Assembly: GCF_004137085.1 (NCBI RefSeq)
Contig: NZ_QYBC01000019.1
Span: 1 to 64,000 of the forward strand
Length of the DNA: 64,000 nucleotides
Source: Lichenibacterium ramalinae
GTDB lineage: Bacteria; Pseudomonadota; Alphaproteobacteria; Rhizobiales; Beijerinckiaceae
Reading direction: 5' to 3'
Positions 20,592 through 30,853 of the stretch are shown piece after piece; the first letter of the stretch is position 1, and each line of letters opens with the position of its first letter. Under the pieces are notes generated by a model. The model did not search any database, was not told the origin of the DNA, and saw only the letters and a list, made by a program, of their open reading frames with translations. A program made the translations under genes and the position numbers.

Positions 20592-21530
20592 TCAAGGCAG
20601 GCGGGCGAGCCGCTCGACGAGGAGGTCGAAGAAGCCGGCGTCGTCGACGCCGCGCAGGAACAGCGCGTTGGCGGGCCGCCCGGTGACGCGCCAATAATCC
20701 GCGACCGTCATGCCGAGCGTGAGGGGGCTGGCGCATTCCACCGCGACGTTGATGCGGCGCCCCTCGTAGAGCTCGGGCGCCAGCAGCCAGGCGATGACGT
20801 TGGGGTCGTGGATCGGGGCGCCGGGCGAGGCATATTTTTCGCGGTCGAACCGTTCGGAGAAGCCGAGCATCCCGGCGACGGCCGCTCCGCAGCGGTTGCC
20901 GAGCGCGCGGAAGCGGGCGAGCCGCTCGGGCGTGGCGAGCGCCCGGTGGGTCACGTCGAGCGGCAGCATGGTGATGGGCACGCCCGAGCGCAGCACGACG
21001 TCGGCGGCCTCGGGATCGACGTAGACATTGAACTCGGCCGTGGGCGTGATGTTGCCGACCTCGAAATAGGCGCCGCCCATCATCACGATCTCGCGGATGC
21101 GCGGGGCGATCTCGGGCGCGCGGTTGAGCGCCAGCGCCACGTCGGTCAGCGGGCCGAGCGTGCACAGCGTCACCTCGCCGGAATCGGCGGCCAGCAGGGT
21201 CTCGACGATGAAGTCGATGCCGGGCTTGGGATGCAGCGGCACGTCGGGCTCCGGCAGGTCGACGCCGTCGAGCCCCGTCTGGCCGTGCACGTGCTCAGCC
21301 GTGATGGGCGGGCGCACCAGCGGGCGCACCGCGCCGGCATGGACCGGCACCTCCGGAAAGCCGGCGAGCTCGACGATGCGGCGGGCGTTGCGCTCCGTCA
21401 GGGCGAGCGGCACGTTGCCCGCCACCGCCACGATGCCGAGCACGTCGAGTTCCGGGGAGGCCAGCGCCAGCAGGATGGCGACGGCATCGTCCTGGCCGGG
21501 ATCGGTGTCGATGATGATCTTTCGCGGCAT
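20592..21530 (-). CDS. Inosine-uridine preferring nucleoside hydrolase family
   Basis: This enzyme of 312 residues cleaves ribonucleosides to base plus ribose. The calcium-binding DTDPGQDDAVAI motif at residues 8-19 is diagnostic. TLGPLTDVALAL, MMGGAYFEVGNITPTAEFN and the later D in HDPNVIAWLL complete the active site. The ATG at 21530 has a GGAGG ribosome site. The gene is divergent from the cation transporter, 109 nt away, and may be co-transcribed with the GH15 gene downstream. It probably serves nucleoside salvage. Confidence 0.92.
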   Translation of the reverse strand: MPRKIIIDTDPGQDDAVAILLALASPELDVLGIVAVAGNVPLALTERNARRIVELAGFPEVPVHAGAVRPLVRPPITAEHVHGQTGLDGVDLPEPDVPLHPKPGIDFIVETLLAADSGEVTLCTLGPLTDVALALNRAPEIAPRIREIVMMGGAYFEVGNITPTAEFNVYVDPEAADVVLRSGVPITMLPLDVTHRALATPERLARFRALGNRCGAAVAGMLGFSERFDREKYASPGAPIHDPNVIAWLLAPELYEGRRINVAVECASPLTLGMTVADYWRVTGRPANALFLRGVDDAGFFDLLVERLARLP

Positions 21531-21639
21531 ATGGCCTCCGGCAGGACGATGGTCTATCGGTCTCGTCCGCGCGGGAACCGGCTGGGCCCCGCGCCGCGAA
21601 CCCTTCGCGGGACGGCATCGGGACGGACGGAAGGGACGC

Positions 21640-22527
21640 ATGATCATAACCCAGAAACTCGCCCTGGGCAGCGTCGTGGTGGCGGTCGCGGTGCTGGGGG
21701 TGAAGTTCTATGCCTGGCAGGTGACGGGCAGCGTCGCCCTGCTGTCGGACGCGCTCGAATCCATCATCAACGTGGCGACGGCGCTCGCCGCCGTCTGGGC
21801 CCTGCACGTGTCGCTGCAGCCCGCCGACGCCCGCCATCCCTACGGCCACACCAAGGCCGAATACCTGTCGGCCGTTCTGGAAGGCGTGCTCATCGTCGGC
21901 GCCGCGCTGGCCATCCTGCGCGAAGCCTATGGCGCCCTGCTCCACCCGGAGCCGATCGGCACGCCGGTGCTGGGCCTCGCCGTCGGCTCGGTCGGCACCA
22001 TCGTCAACGCCGGCTGGGCCGCCGTGCTCGGGCATCACGGCCGGCGGCACAGGTCCCCCGCCCTCCTCGCCGACGGCCGCCACCTGATGACCGACGTCGT
22101 GACGTCGGTCGGCGTCCTCGTCGGCGTGGGCCTCGTGGTGGTGACGGGCAAGCTCGTCCTCGACCCCGTGCTGGCCGGGCTGGTGGCGCTCCACGTGCTG
22201 TGGAGCGGCTGGGGGCTGATGAAGGAAAGCGTCAACGGCCTCCTCGACGAGGGCATGTCGGACGAGAGCCTGGCGCGGCTGAAGGCCCTCATCGCCGCCA
22301 ATGCCGAGGGCGCCATCGAGGCGCACGACCTCAAGACCCGCTGCGCCGGCAAGCTGACCTTCATCGAGTTCCACCTGGTGGTGCCGGGCGACGCGACAGT
22401 GACGGAGGCCCACGACATCTGCGACCGGCTCGAGCGCGTGCTCAAGGCCGACGTGCCCGACGCCGCCGTCACCATCCACGTCGAGCCCGAGGACAAGCGC
22501 AAGCACCAGGGGATCGTGGTCCTGTAG
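21640..22527 (+). CDS. Cation diffusion facilitator (CDF) metal efflux transporter
   Basis: A protein of 295 residues with about five to six membrane helices and a cytoplasmic C-terminal domain of about 90 residues. Metal-site residues are visible in LLSDALES, in HPYGHTKAEYLSA and in LLADGRHLMTDVVTS, where spaced Asp and His residues form the transport site. The C-terminal part, with FIEFHLVVPGD and AHDICDRLE, is the dimerising ferredoxin-like domain. It exports divalent metal such as Zn, Co, Fe or Mn in exchange for protons; the ion cannot be told from sequence. A GGAAGGGA site precedes ATG 21640. Confidence 0.93.
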   Translation: MIITQKLALGSVVVAVAVLGVKFYAWQVTGSVALLSDALESIINVATALAAVWALHVSLQPADARHPYGHTKAEYLSAVLEGVLIVGAALAILREAYGALLHPEPIGTPVLGLAVGSVGTIVNAGWAAVLGHHGRRHRSPALLADGRHLMTDVVTSVGVLVGVGLVVVTGKLVLDPVLAGLVALHVLWSGWGLMKESVNGLLDEGMSDESLARLKALIAANAEGAIEAHDLKTRCAGKLTFIEFHLVVPGDATVTEAHDICDRLERVLKADVPDAAVTIHVEPEDKRKHQGIVVL

Positions 22528-22539
22528 CGGTCGATCGGC

Positions 22540-22556
22540 ACGGGCCTCATGCCCGT
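22540..22556. terminator. Hairpin between convergent CDF and tlpA genes
   Basis: ACGGGC at 22540-22545 pairs with GCCCGT at 22551-22556 over a 5-nt loop, extended by outer GTCGA/TCGAC pairing with mismatches. It lies between two converging stop codons and could serve both strands. Confidence 0.5.
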
Positions 22557-22587
22557 CGACGACGACCTGGCCCACGACCGAGCTCGG

Positions 22588-23247
22588 CTATCCCTTCAAC
22601 GCCCGGATCACCGCCTGCCCGTCGGGCGAGGCCCAGTCCGCCGGCCCCGCCATGCGGCCGAGTTCGCAGCCGTTGCGGTCGATCAGCAGGGTGGTGGGCA
22701 GGCCGAGGAGCCCGCCCTGGGCTTTCAGGGACTGCAGGACGTCGGCCGAAGGATCGGCATAGAGGGCGAGGTCGGTGATGCCGTTCTCCTTGAGGAAGGC
22801 GGCCGGTCGGTCGAGCCGCGCCGTGTCGACGTTCACCGCCACCACCTGGAAGTCGCCGCCGCCCTGCTGCCGCTGCAGCGCGTTCAGGGCGGGCATCTCC
22901 TTGCGGCAGGGCACGCACCACGTCGCCCAAAGGTTGACCAGCAGCGCCTTGCCCCGGAAGGCGGCGAGCGTGGTGGGCTGGCCCTCCGGTGTCCTGAAGC
23001 TGATCTCGGGCTCGGCGCGGGCCGGCTGGGCGAGGCCGAGGGCCGCCACCTCGCCGCGGACCAGCGGGTCGAGCCGCGCCGTGGTGCCGGCCGCCGCGGG
23101 ACAGGCCGCGGCACCGCCCTTGCCCGGGACCGCGACGCCATATACCACCGCGACGATCCCGAGGCCCGCGACGGCCCCGAGGGCCGCACGCTTCCGCCCT
23201 CGGCGGGGCGAGGCGGGGTTCGGGGCGGGTTCCGTTGCTTCAGCCAT
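22588..23247 (-). CDS. tlpA: TlpA-type membrane-anchored thiol:disulfide oxidoreductase
   Basis: The 219-residue protein has an N-terminal membrane anchor (about 21-41) and a periplasmic thioredoxin fold. The redox motif is WCVPC with Cys111 and Cys114, and the cis-Pro is in GLPTTLLID. In rhizobial relatives TlpA reduces the copper site and ScoI during cytochrome oxidase assembly. Only 21 nt separate its start from the divergent argH, an arrangement common in Hyphomicrobiales. The C-terminus ends soon after the last strand, as is usual. Confidence 0.9.
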   Translation of the reverse strand: MAEATEPAPNPASPRRGRKRAALGAVAGLGIVAVVYGVAVPGKGGAAACPAAAGTTARLDPLVRGEVAALGLAQPARAEPEISFRTPEGQPTTLAAFRGKALLVNLWATWCVPCRKEMPALNALQRQQGGGDFQVVAVNVDTARLDRPAAFLKENGITDLALYADPSADVLQSLKAQGGLLGLPTTLLIDRNGCELGRMAGPADWASPDGQAVIRALKG

Positions 23248-23268
23248 TCTTCACGTCCGAGGCTTCCG

Positions 23269-24651
23269 ATGAGCAATGCCATGTGGGGCGGCCGGTTCAC
23301 GGCGAGCCCCGACAGCATCATGGAGGAGATCAACGCCTCCATCGGCTTCGACCAGCGCCTGGCCGCCCAGGACATCGCGGGCTCGAAGGCCCACGCCGCC
23401 ATGCTGGCGCAACGCGGGATCGTTTCGGCCGAGGATGCCGCCGCGATCCAGGACGGGTTAGACCGGATCGCGGGCGAAATCGAGGCCGGTACCTTCACGT
23501 TCTCCCGCGCGCTGGAGGACATTCACATGAACGTCGAATCGCGCCTGGCGGAGCTGATCGGCGAGGCGGCGGGCCGCCTCCACACGGCGCGCTCGCGCAA
23601 CGACCAGGTGGCGCTCGACTTCAGGCTCTGGGTTCGGGACACGCTCGACGCCGTCGATGCCGCACTGCACGACCTGCAGCTCGCCCTGGCCGAGAAGGCG
23701 CTGGCCCATGCCGATGCCGTGATGCCGGGCTTCACCCACCTGCAGTCGGCCCAGCCCGTGACGCTCGGCCACCATCTCATGGCCTATGTCGAGATGATCG
23801 GGCGTGACCGCGGCCGCTTCTCGGACGCCCGGCGCCGCATGAACGAGTCGCCGCTCGGCGCCGCCGCCCTCGCCGGCACCTCCTACCCGATCGATCGCCA
23901 CGCCGTTGCGGCGGCGCTCGGCTTCGACCGGCCGACCGCCAATTCGCTCGACAGCGTGTCGGACCGCGACTTCGCGCTCGAGGCACTCTCCGCGGCGGCC
24001 ATCTGCGCCGTGCACCTGTCGCGCTTCGCCGAGGAGATCGTGCTCTGGGCGACGCCGCAGTTCGGCTTCGCGGCGCTGTCCGACCGGTTCTCGACCGGCT
24101 CCTCCATCATGCCGCAGAAGCGCAACCCCGATGCCGCGGAACTGGTGCGCGGCAAGGCCGGGCGCGTCATCGGCGACCTCGTGGGGCTCCTCGTCGTCAT
24201 GAAGGGCCTGCCCCTCGCCTATTCCAAAGACATGCAGGAGGACAAGGAGGGCACGTTCGACGCGCTCGACGCCCTGGCGCTCACCGTGCCGGCCATGGCC
24301 GGCATGGTGCGCGACATGACCCCCGACCTCGTCCGCATGAAGGCCGCGGCGGGCTCGGGCTACAGCACCGCCACGGACCTCGCCGATTGGCTGGTGCAGA
24401 AGCTCGACATGCCGTTCCGCCAGGCCCATCACGTGACGGGACGCATCGTGGCGCTGGCGGCGGCGCGGGGCGCGACGCTCGAGCAGCTGCCGCTCGCGGC
24501 GCTGCAGGGCATCGAGCCGCGCATCACGGCGACGGTCTTCGACGTGCTCGGGGCGGACAGATCCGTGGCGAGCCGCACCAGCTTCGGCGGCACCGCCCCG
24601 GACAACGTGCGGGCGCAGGCGACGGCCTGGCTGGAACGCTTGAAGGGCTGA
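23269..24651 (+). CDS. argH: Argininosuccinate lyase
   Basis: ArgH splits argininosuccinate into arginine and fumarate in the last step of arginine synthesis. The fumarase/aspartase superfamily signature [12 protein letters not shown] lies at residues 277-288. MWGGRF at the start, [14 protein letters not shown] and [11 protein letters not shown] are ArgH-specific. At 460 residues the length is normal. ATG 23269 is preceded by CGAGG. The gene is divergent from tlpA with overlapping promoter space. The lipoprotein and lysA genes that often follow argH in this order are not here; katE follows after a hairpin. Confidence 0.97.
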   Translation: MSNAMWGGRFTASPDSIMEEINASIGFDQRLAAQDIAGSKAHAAMLAQRGIVSAEDAAAIQDGLDRIAGEIEAGTFTFSRALEDIHMNVESRLAELIGEAAGRLHTARSRNDQVALDFRLWVRDTLDAVDAALHDLQLALAEKALAHADAVMPGFTHLQSAQPVTLGHHLMAYVEMIGRDRGRFSDARRRMNESPLGAAALAGTSYPIDRHAVAAALGFDRPTANSLDSVSDRDFALEALSAAAICAVHLSRFAEEIVLWATPQFGFAALSDRFSTGSSIMPQKRNPDAAELVRGKAGRVIGDLVGLLVVMKGLPLAYSKDMQEDKEGTFDALDALALTVPAMAGMVRDMTPDLVRMKAAAGSGYSTATDLADWLVQKLDMPFRQAHHVTGRIVALAAARGATLEQLPLAALQGIEPRITATVFDVLGADRSVASRTSFGGTAPDNVRAQATAWLERLKG

Positions 24652-24663
24652 CGGCACCGAACG

Positions 24664-24681
24664 CCCGGACGTCCGTCCGGG
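24664..24681 (+). terminator. Hairpin after argH
   Basis: CCCGGACG at 24664-24671 is followed after 2 nt by its complement CGTCCGGG at 24674-24681. It starts 12 nt after the argH stop and lacks a T-run. Confidence 0.5.
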
Positions 24682-24784
24682 ATCGGCACCGAGTCCGGGA
24701 AACCGCTCCGACTCTCCGCCCCGGCTTGCGACCTTTCGGCAGGCTGGCCGTTACGACTGGCACTATGACAGTCGGAGTGAAACG

Positions 24785-26962
24785 ATGACCCACGACAGCT
24801 TCGCCCCGCCCCAGGGCGGCGGCGGACACGACCGTGCGACCCACGGCTCGGTCGAGACCGCCAAGACCGTGGCGCTGAAGCACGACACCGTGCCGCCGCG
24901 CGAGGCCATGACGTCGAACCAGGGTCTGAAGATCAGCGACGACCAGAACTCGGAAAAAGCCGGCGTTCGGGGCGGCTCGCTTCTCGAAGACTTCCTCCTG
25001 CGCGAAAAGATCACGGCCTTCGATCACGAGCGCATCCCCGAGCGGGTCGTGCACGCCCGGGGCGCCGCCGCCCATGGCGTGTTCGAGGCCTACGAGGACC
25101 TCGGCGCCCTCACCATGGCGTCGCCCTTCGCGGCGAAGGGCAAGCAGACGCCGGTCTTCGTCCGCTTCTCGACGGTGGCGGGGTCGCGCGGTTCGGCCGA
25201 CACCCCGCGCGACGTGCGCGGCTTCGCCGTCAAGTTCTACACCGACACGGGCGTGTGGGATCTCGTCGGCAACGACATGCCGGTGTTCTTCATCAACGAC
25301 GCCATCAAGTTCCCGGACCTCATCCATGCCGTGAAGCCCGAGCCTCACGTGGAGATCCCGCAGGCGGCCTCGGCCCATGACACGTTCTGGGACTTCGCCT
25401 CGCTCAGCCCCGAGACGGCCCACATGCTCATGTGGACGATGAGCGACCGCGCCCTGCCCCGCTCCTTCGCCCACATGGAAGGCTTCGGCGTCCACACCTG
25501 GCGCCTCGTCGACGCGAAGGGGGGCAGCCGCTTCGTCAAGTTCCATTGGAAGCCCGTGAAGGGCGTGCACAGCCAGGTCTGGGACGAGGCGCAGAAGACC
25601 TCCGGCAAGGACGCCGACTACCAGCGCCGCGAGATGTTCGAGTCGATCGAGCGCGGCGACTTCCTCGAGTGGGAGCTCGGCCTGCAGATCGTCGAGGAGA
25701 CGGACGAGTTCGCCTTCGACTTCGACCTGCTGGATTCCACCAAGCTCATCCCCGAGGAGCTGGTGCCGGTGCGGCCGGTCGGCAAGCTGACGCTGAACCG
25801 CAACCCCGACAACTACTTCGCCGAGACCGAGCAGGTGGCGTTCTGCGTCAGCCACGTGGTGCCGGGGATCGACTTCACCAACGACCCGCTGCTGCAGGGC
25901 CGGCTGCATTCCTACCTCGACACGCAGCTCCGGCGCATCGGCCCGAACTTCGCCGAGCTGCCGATCAACCGCCCGCTGAACCCGGTGTCGAACAACCGTC
26001 GCGACGGGTTCGCCAAGGCGACCATCCATCCCGGCCGCGTGTCCTACTTCCCGAGCGCGCTCGGAGGCACGCATCCCGCACACCAGCCGAAGGCCCCCGA
26101 TGCCTTCCGGTCTTATGCCGAGAAGGTGGACGGCCACAAGATCCGGGCGCGGTCGACGAGCTTCACCGACTACTTCTCCCAGGCCACCATGTTCTGGAAC
26201 TCGATGGCGTCCTGGGAGAAGGACCACATCGTGGCCGGCTTCGCCTTCGAGCTGAACCAGTGCGAGACCAAGGCGGTGCCGAAGGCCGTGATGGCCAACC
26301 TGCTCGTCAACATCCACCCCGACCTTGCCGCCCGCGTGGCCGAGGAGACGGGGCTCGACATCGCCGAATGCCAGCGGGTCGCGCCCAAGCCGGTCGTGAC
26401 CGAGACGGCCGCACCGGCCGAGATGCCGAGCGGTCGGCTGAAGGTGGCGGCCTCGCCTGCACTGTCCATGGACAAGGTGACGAAGGGCATCAAGGGCCGC
26501 AAGATCGCGGTGCTGGCCGGCGAGGGGGTCGACGGCGCCCAACTCGGCACATTGCGCTCGGCGCTCGAAGCGCGCGGCGCCATCATCGAGGTCATCGCGA
26601 ACCGCGGCGGCACCATCACGTGCAGCCTCGGCAAGAGCGTGAAGGTTGACCGGCCGGCCGCCAACGCGCCCTCCGTCATCTACGATGCCGTCGTGGTTCC
26701 CGGCGGCGCCTCGGCTCCCAAGCTGGCCGGGACGGGTCTCGCCCTGGCCTTCGTCGCCGAAGCCTTCAAGCACGGCAAGCCGCTGGCCTTCATCGGCGAG
26801 GGGACGGCGCTCATCGCCAAGGCGCACCTGCCGGTGCCGGCCGCCGGCGCACCGGACCAGGGCGTGACGACGGGCGACGCCGAGGCGGCGGTCTCGGCCC
26901 TGGTGGCGGGCCTCGAGAAGCACCGCTTCCCGAACCGCGACATCGCGTCGGTCGCGGCCTGA
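24785..26962 (+). CDS. katE: Large-subunit (clade 2) monofunctional catalase with C-terminal amidotransferase-like domain
   Basis: This HPII-type haem catalase has 725 residues and decomposes hydrogen peroxide. The catalytic His is residue 90 in VVHARG; the distal Asn lies in VGNDMPVFF and the haem-ligand Tyr in [30 protein letters not shown] is split between family motifs. Residues about 575-710 form the class I amidotransferase/DJ-1-like domain of large catalases. GGAGTG precedes ATG 24785. A perfect inverted repeat, CGACTG at 24754-24759 with CAGTCG at 24769-24774, touches the ribosome site. A very strong hairpin follows the gene. Confidence 0.96.
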   Translation: MTHDSFAPPQGGGGHDRATHGSVETAKTVALKHDTVPPREAMTSNQGLKISDDQNSEKAGVRGGSLLEDFLLREKITAFDHERIPERVVHARGAAAHGVFEAYEDLGALTMASPFAAKGKQTPVFVRFSTVAGSRGSADTPRDVRGFAVKFYTDTGVWDLVGNDMPVFFINDAIKFPDLIHAVKPEPHVEIPQAASAHDTFWDFASLSPETAHMLMWTMSDRALPRSFAHMEGFGVHTWRLVDAKGGSRFVKFHWKPVKGVHSQVWDEAQKTSGKDADYQRREMFESIERGDFLEWELGLQIVEETDEFAFDFDLLDSTKLIPEELVPVRPVGKLTLNRNPDNYFAETEQVAFCVSHVVPGIDFTNDPLLQGRLHSYLDTQLRRIGPNFAELPINRPLNPVSNNRRDGFAKATIHPGRVSYFPSALGGTHPAHQPKAPDAFRSYAEKVDGHKIRARSTSFTDYFSQATMFWNSMASWEKDHIVAGFAFELNQCETKAVPKAVMANLLVNIHPDLAARVAEETGLDIAECQRVAPKPVVTETAAPAEMPSGRLKVAASPALSMDKVTKGIKGRKIAVLAGEGVDGAQLGTLRSALEARGAIIEVIANRGGTITCSLGKSVKVDRPAANAPSVIYDAVVVPGGASAPKLAGTGLALAFVAEAFKHGKPLAFIGEGTALIAKAHLPVPAAGAPDQGVTTGDAEAAVSALVAGLEKHRFPNRDIASVAA

Positions 26963-26966
26963 GGGC

Positions 26967-27006
26967 GACGCGGCACCGGGCGGCTCATGCCGCTCGGTGC
27001 CGCGTC
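26967..27006. terminator. Strong bidirectional hairpin terminator
   Basis: An 18-bp stem with one G-T pair and a TCAT loop: GACGCGGCACCG at 26967-26978 continues through GGCGGC and pairs with GCCGCT plus CGGTGCCGCGTC ending at 27006. It lies between katE and the converging DUF2945 gene and should end transcripts from both sides. Confidence 0.85.
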
Positions 27007-27019
27007 CCTCGGCGAACGT

Positions 27020-27229
27020 TCAGGCCTTCTTCAGGTCCTCGGGCTTGTGCACGGCCTGCTTGCCGGATTTACCGCTCTTGACGAGGACCTGAGGGTCCTC
27101 CTTGGTGGCCTTGGCGGTGTGACCCTTCACGTGGGTCGTCGAGGTCACGACCTTCTCGACGGTGCCGTGCGTTTCCCCGCCCGACGTTCCCCACGTCACC
27201 TCGTCGCCCGGCTTCGGCAGCTTCGTCAT
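27020..27229 (-). CDS. DUF2945 / hypervirulence-associated Tudor-like small protein
   Basis: A 69-residue protein. The pattern GDEVTWGTSGGETHGTV followed by TKEDPQVLVKS and a K-rich AVHKPEDLKK tail matches the DUF2945 family, an SH3/Tudor-like barrel. The function is not established. AGGAG lies 7 nt before the ATG. The start codon shares its A with the TGA of the upstream acyltransferase gene (TGATG), so the two are probably translationally coupled. Confidence 0.82.
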   Translation of the reverse strand: MTKLPKPGDEVTWGTSGGETHGTVEKVVTSTTHVKGHTAKATKEDPQVLVKSGKSGKQAVHKPEDLKKA

Positions 27230-28530
27230 CACCTGCTCCTCTCGATCGCGCCCTCGACGCATTGGGGAATCGCGCGGTCCGTGGGCGCCGTCGGGCCGAA
27301 AGAGGCCTGGAGCCCCTCGGGATCATGTCGGCGGCGCCGGCCCCAGACCCCGGTTCTCGTTTCCAGGCTGGAGCCGATCCGTCCACGGCGAAAGCGCCCT
27401 TGACGTCGCACCAGGGCCCGGCCGAAGCGGATCGCCGGAGCCTCGACGCAGCGCCACGACACCGCCGCGGCGCCGAGCGCGACCGCGAAGCTCACCAGGG
27501 CGTTGGTGGCGGCGCTGCGCCCCGGCAGGAGGGTGCCGACGAGCTGCTGCAGGGCGGCGCCATAGATGTAGAGCCCGTAGGACAGGTCGTGCCGGAGCCG
27601 GAGGCGCCGCAACGGACGCGCCGCGGCGATGGCCAGCACGCCGTAGGCGAGGGCGGGGTAGAGGAGCGGGTTCGGCTGGGGCAGGAGCAGGGTCGCGGCC
27701 CCGAGGACGCAGGCCGTCGTCCCGTCGACGGGAACATAGCGGCGCAGCGCGTAGAGCAGCATGCCGGCGAAGAAGAACAGCACCGGATATGTGGCGTAGC
27801 CGCCCATGACGGTGAATTCGGCATGGAACGGCGCTGAATCGACCGGTGGGTGCCGCACCGCCACCAGATAGGCGGCGAGCAGCGCCAGCGTGGCGACGAC
27901 GAAGCGCGCCGCCTGCCGCGGCGTGGCGCTGAACCGGGAGCGCAGGACAAGCCCCAGCCCCAGCACCATGGCGTAGCAGTGGACCTCGGCCGGCAGGGTC
28001 CACCAGGAGAAGCCGAAGGCGTTCGGCACGGGCGTCCGCGGGAAGGCGCCGGGCAGCGCCCCGCAGACGTCGCGCACGAAGAACAGCGCATCGGCGCCGA
28101 AACAGCTCGCGGCAGCCCGGCGCCAGGCCGGCTCCCACGGCACGATGCCGGAGGCCAGCGGCACCACGGCGACGATCAGAAGGCCGGCGCAGACGACGAA
28201 CCCGGGCCAGATCCGCGCGGCGCGCAGCGTCACGAAGGCCAGCGCCGACCTGTGCTTCTCCATGGAGGCGGTGATCAGCAGGCCGCTGATGAGGAAGAAC
28301 GCATAGACGGCGATGCTGCCGGAGTATTCGGCGCCGCCCAGAAGCGCCTGGACCCGGTCGGGCGTGGGGTCGTCGGGGGCCTCGAAGAAACTGTGCCCGT
28401 AGATCACCAGGGCCGCGGCGCATAGGCGGATCAGGTCGAAGTTGTTCGACCGATCGTCCAGCACCTCACCTAGCCTCGGGCGGCGAGCCCTGTACCAAGA
28501 GACAGCAGACGCTGCCCAGATGCCCACCAT
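27229..28530 (-). CDS. Acyltransferase family 3 membrane protein (OafA-like)
   Basis: The protein has 433 residues with about ten membrane helices. The family opening NNFDLIRLCAAALVIYGHSFF contains the catalytic-type His, and AFFLISGLLI and RAARIWPGFV are standard acyltransferase-3 motifs. Such proteins O-acetylate or succinylate sugars of surface polysaccharides. The last 60 residues are arginine-rich and cytoplasmic, and look less conserved. It is coupled to the DUF2945 gene by a 1-nt overlap. The acceptor glycan is unknown. Confidence 0.87.
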   Translation of the reverse strand: MVGIWAASAVSWYRARRPRLGEVLDDRSNNFDLIRLCAAALVIYGHSFFEAPDDPTPDRVQALLGGAEYSGSIAVYAFFLISGLLITASMEKHRSALAFVTLRAARIWPGFVVCAGLLIVAVVPLASGIVPWEPAWRRAAASCFGADALFFVRDVCGALPGAFPRTPVPNAFGFSWWTLPAEVHCYAMVLGLGLVLRSRFSATPRQAARFVVATLALLAAYLVAVRHPPVDSAPFHAEFTVMGGYATYPVLFFFAGMLLYALRRYVPVDGTTACVLGAATLLLPQPNPLLYPALAYGVLAIAAARPLRRLRLRHDLSYGLYIYGAALQQLVGTLLPGRSAATNALVSFAVALGAAAVSWRCVEAPAIRFGRALVRRQGRFRRGRIGSSLETRTGVWGRRRRHDPEGLQASFGPTAPTDRAIPQCVEGAIERSR

Positions 28531-28597
28531 TCCGCAACGCCCGCCTGGCTTCGAGGCGGCACCATAACCTCACATCGAGCGGTTTGCACCCGGTGGA

Positions 28598-28840
28598 TCA
28601 GGTCGGCGGGGTGGCGCGCCGCCGCGCACCGGCCTCGGCGCCCTCGCCGTAAAGCTCGATGCCGGCCGCCTCGATGGTCCGCCGGATCTGCCGGGCGCGG
28701 TCCAGCGTCACCGGGCATTCGTCGTCGCTCATCTCGGCCAGCTTGACGATCACATGCGGAACGCCGGCCTTTTCGGCAAATTTCGACCGCTGCAGTCCCA
28801 TGAGGGCGCGCGCTTGACGGATCTGCTTCCCGGTGATCAT
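28598..28840 (-). CDS. Small XRE-like helix-turn-helix protein
   Basis: The 80-residue protein starts GKQIRQARALMGLQRSKFAEKAGVP, a helix-turn-helix of the Cro/XRE fold in which the recognition helix follows AGVP. Residues 45-60 look like the rest of the helical domain. The C-terminal tail is Ala/Arg-rich. It probably binds DNA as a single-domain regulator; no target can be inferred. It sits alone, 67 nt before the acyltransferase gene on the same strand. Confidence 0.65.
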   Translation of the reverse strand: MITGKQIRQARALMGLQRSKFAEKAGVPHVIVKLAEMSDDECPVTLDRARQIRRTIEAAGIELYGEGAEAGARRRATPPT

Positions 28841-28981
28841 GCGGCCGACAGTCTCCTTGGGAGCCGACCGCGAGCGGTACGTCCATCCAGCTACGAGACC
28901 CTACACGGGAGGTTTCGATGGGTTCATGACATTTTCCGTCCCGGGCCGCCGGCCCGCCGCCGGTGACGGGCCGCGGCGGCG

Positions 28982-29479
28982 TCAGTCCACCCACAGTCCC
29001 CTTTCCCTGTGCCAGGCCTCGATGGACTGGGCGGGATAGTCGTCGAAGCAGCCGTCGCCGGGCCCGACCTGCGGCACCACCCAGGGCGCCTTCGATTCGA
29101 GCAGGATATGGGTGCTCTCCGGCGGCACCGGCAGGGTGGTGTCGATGACGGACGCGAAGGGGTGGATCAGTTCGGGCCAGCGCGGGTCCCAGAGCCACAG
29201 TGCGGAGGCGCAGCGCGAACAGAAGCTGCGCTCGCCCGGCGACGTGAAGGGCCGGCCCTCCGCGTCGGCCAGCTCGGCGCGGTAGACCCGGCGCAGCCCG
29301 TCGGGGTCCACGATCGCCATCGATCCCGCCGCGGCCGACAGGTTGACGGCGTAGCCGCCCCCACCCGCGGTCTTGCGGCAGATCGTGCAGTAGCATCGCT
29401 GGTAGGGCTGCGGGGCGTGGCTCTCGCAGGTGAAGCGCACGCCGCCGCAGTGGCAGGATCCTTCGAGCCGCGTCGGCAT
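28982..29479 (-). CDS. GFA family (CENP-V/GFA) zinc protein
   Basis: A protein of 165 residues. Zinc-binding cysteines are visible as SCHCGGVRFTC at the start, RCYCTIC in the middle and FCSRCAS later, the order seen in glutathione-dependent formaldehyde-activating (GFA) proteins. Many members have unproven activity, so a role in formaldehyde detoxification should not be assumed. It follows the YghZ-type reductase by 7 nt and is probably in one transcript with it. Confidence 0.85.
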   Translation of the reverse strand: MPTRLEGSCHCGGVRFTCESHAPQPYQRCYCTICRKTAGGGGYAVNLSAAAGSMAIVDPDGLRRVYRAELADAEGRPFTSPGERSFCSRCASALWLWDPRWPELIHPFASVIDTTLPVPPESTHILLESKAPWVVPQVGPGDGCFDDYPAQSIEAWHRERGLWVD

Positions 29480-29486
29480 GGCGACC

Positions 29487-30521
<1,035 letters not shown>

Positions 30522-30853
30522 GGCGTTTCCTGCTGGGTTCCGTCGTTGTATGCAGATGCGCGGCAAAGGTTCCGCGCGCCCGCTCCGACGGATGATGGCG
30601 CGCATTCAGGCCCTATCGCCGGCCTCCTGTCCAGCGAGCGTGAAATGGCCCGCCGCCGGGAGCCGCGGCGGCGTTCACGGCGCCAAGGCGGGCTCGGCCT
30701 GCCCACGGCCCAGGGTCCTGCCGGGGGAAACAGGGCGGCGACCGGCGCTTGACCCCGCGCATCGAATGGCGTCACCCTGATGAACCATTCCCCGCTTCGC
30801 GGCGCAGCGTCCGGCGCCTGGGGGAGCGACGAAGAAGGCGCGGGAGCCCCGGG
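30522..30853. other. Divergent spacer between reductase and SorC-type regulator
   Basis: 332 bp between two divergent genes. It should carry both promoters. No extra open frame or strong repeat was seen. The regulator's frame stays open through part of it, but without codon bias. Confidence 0.45.
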
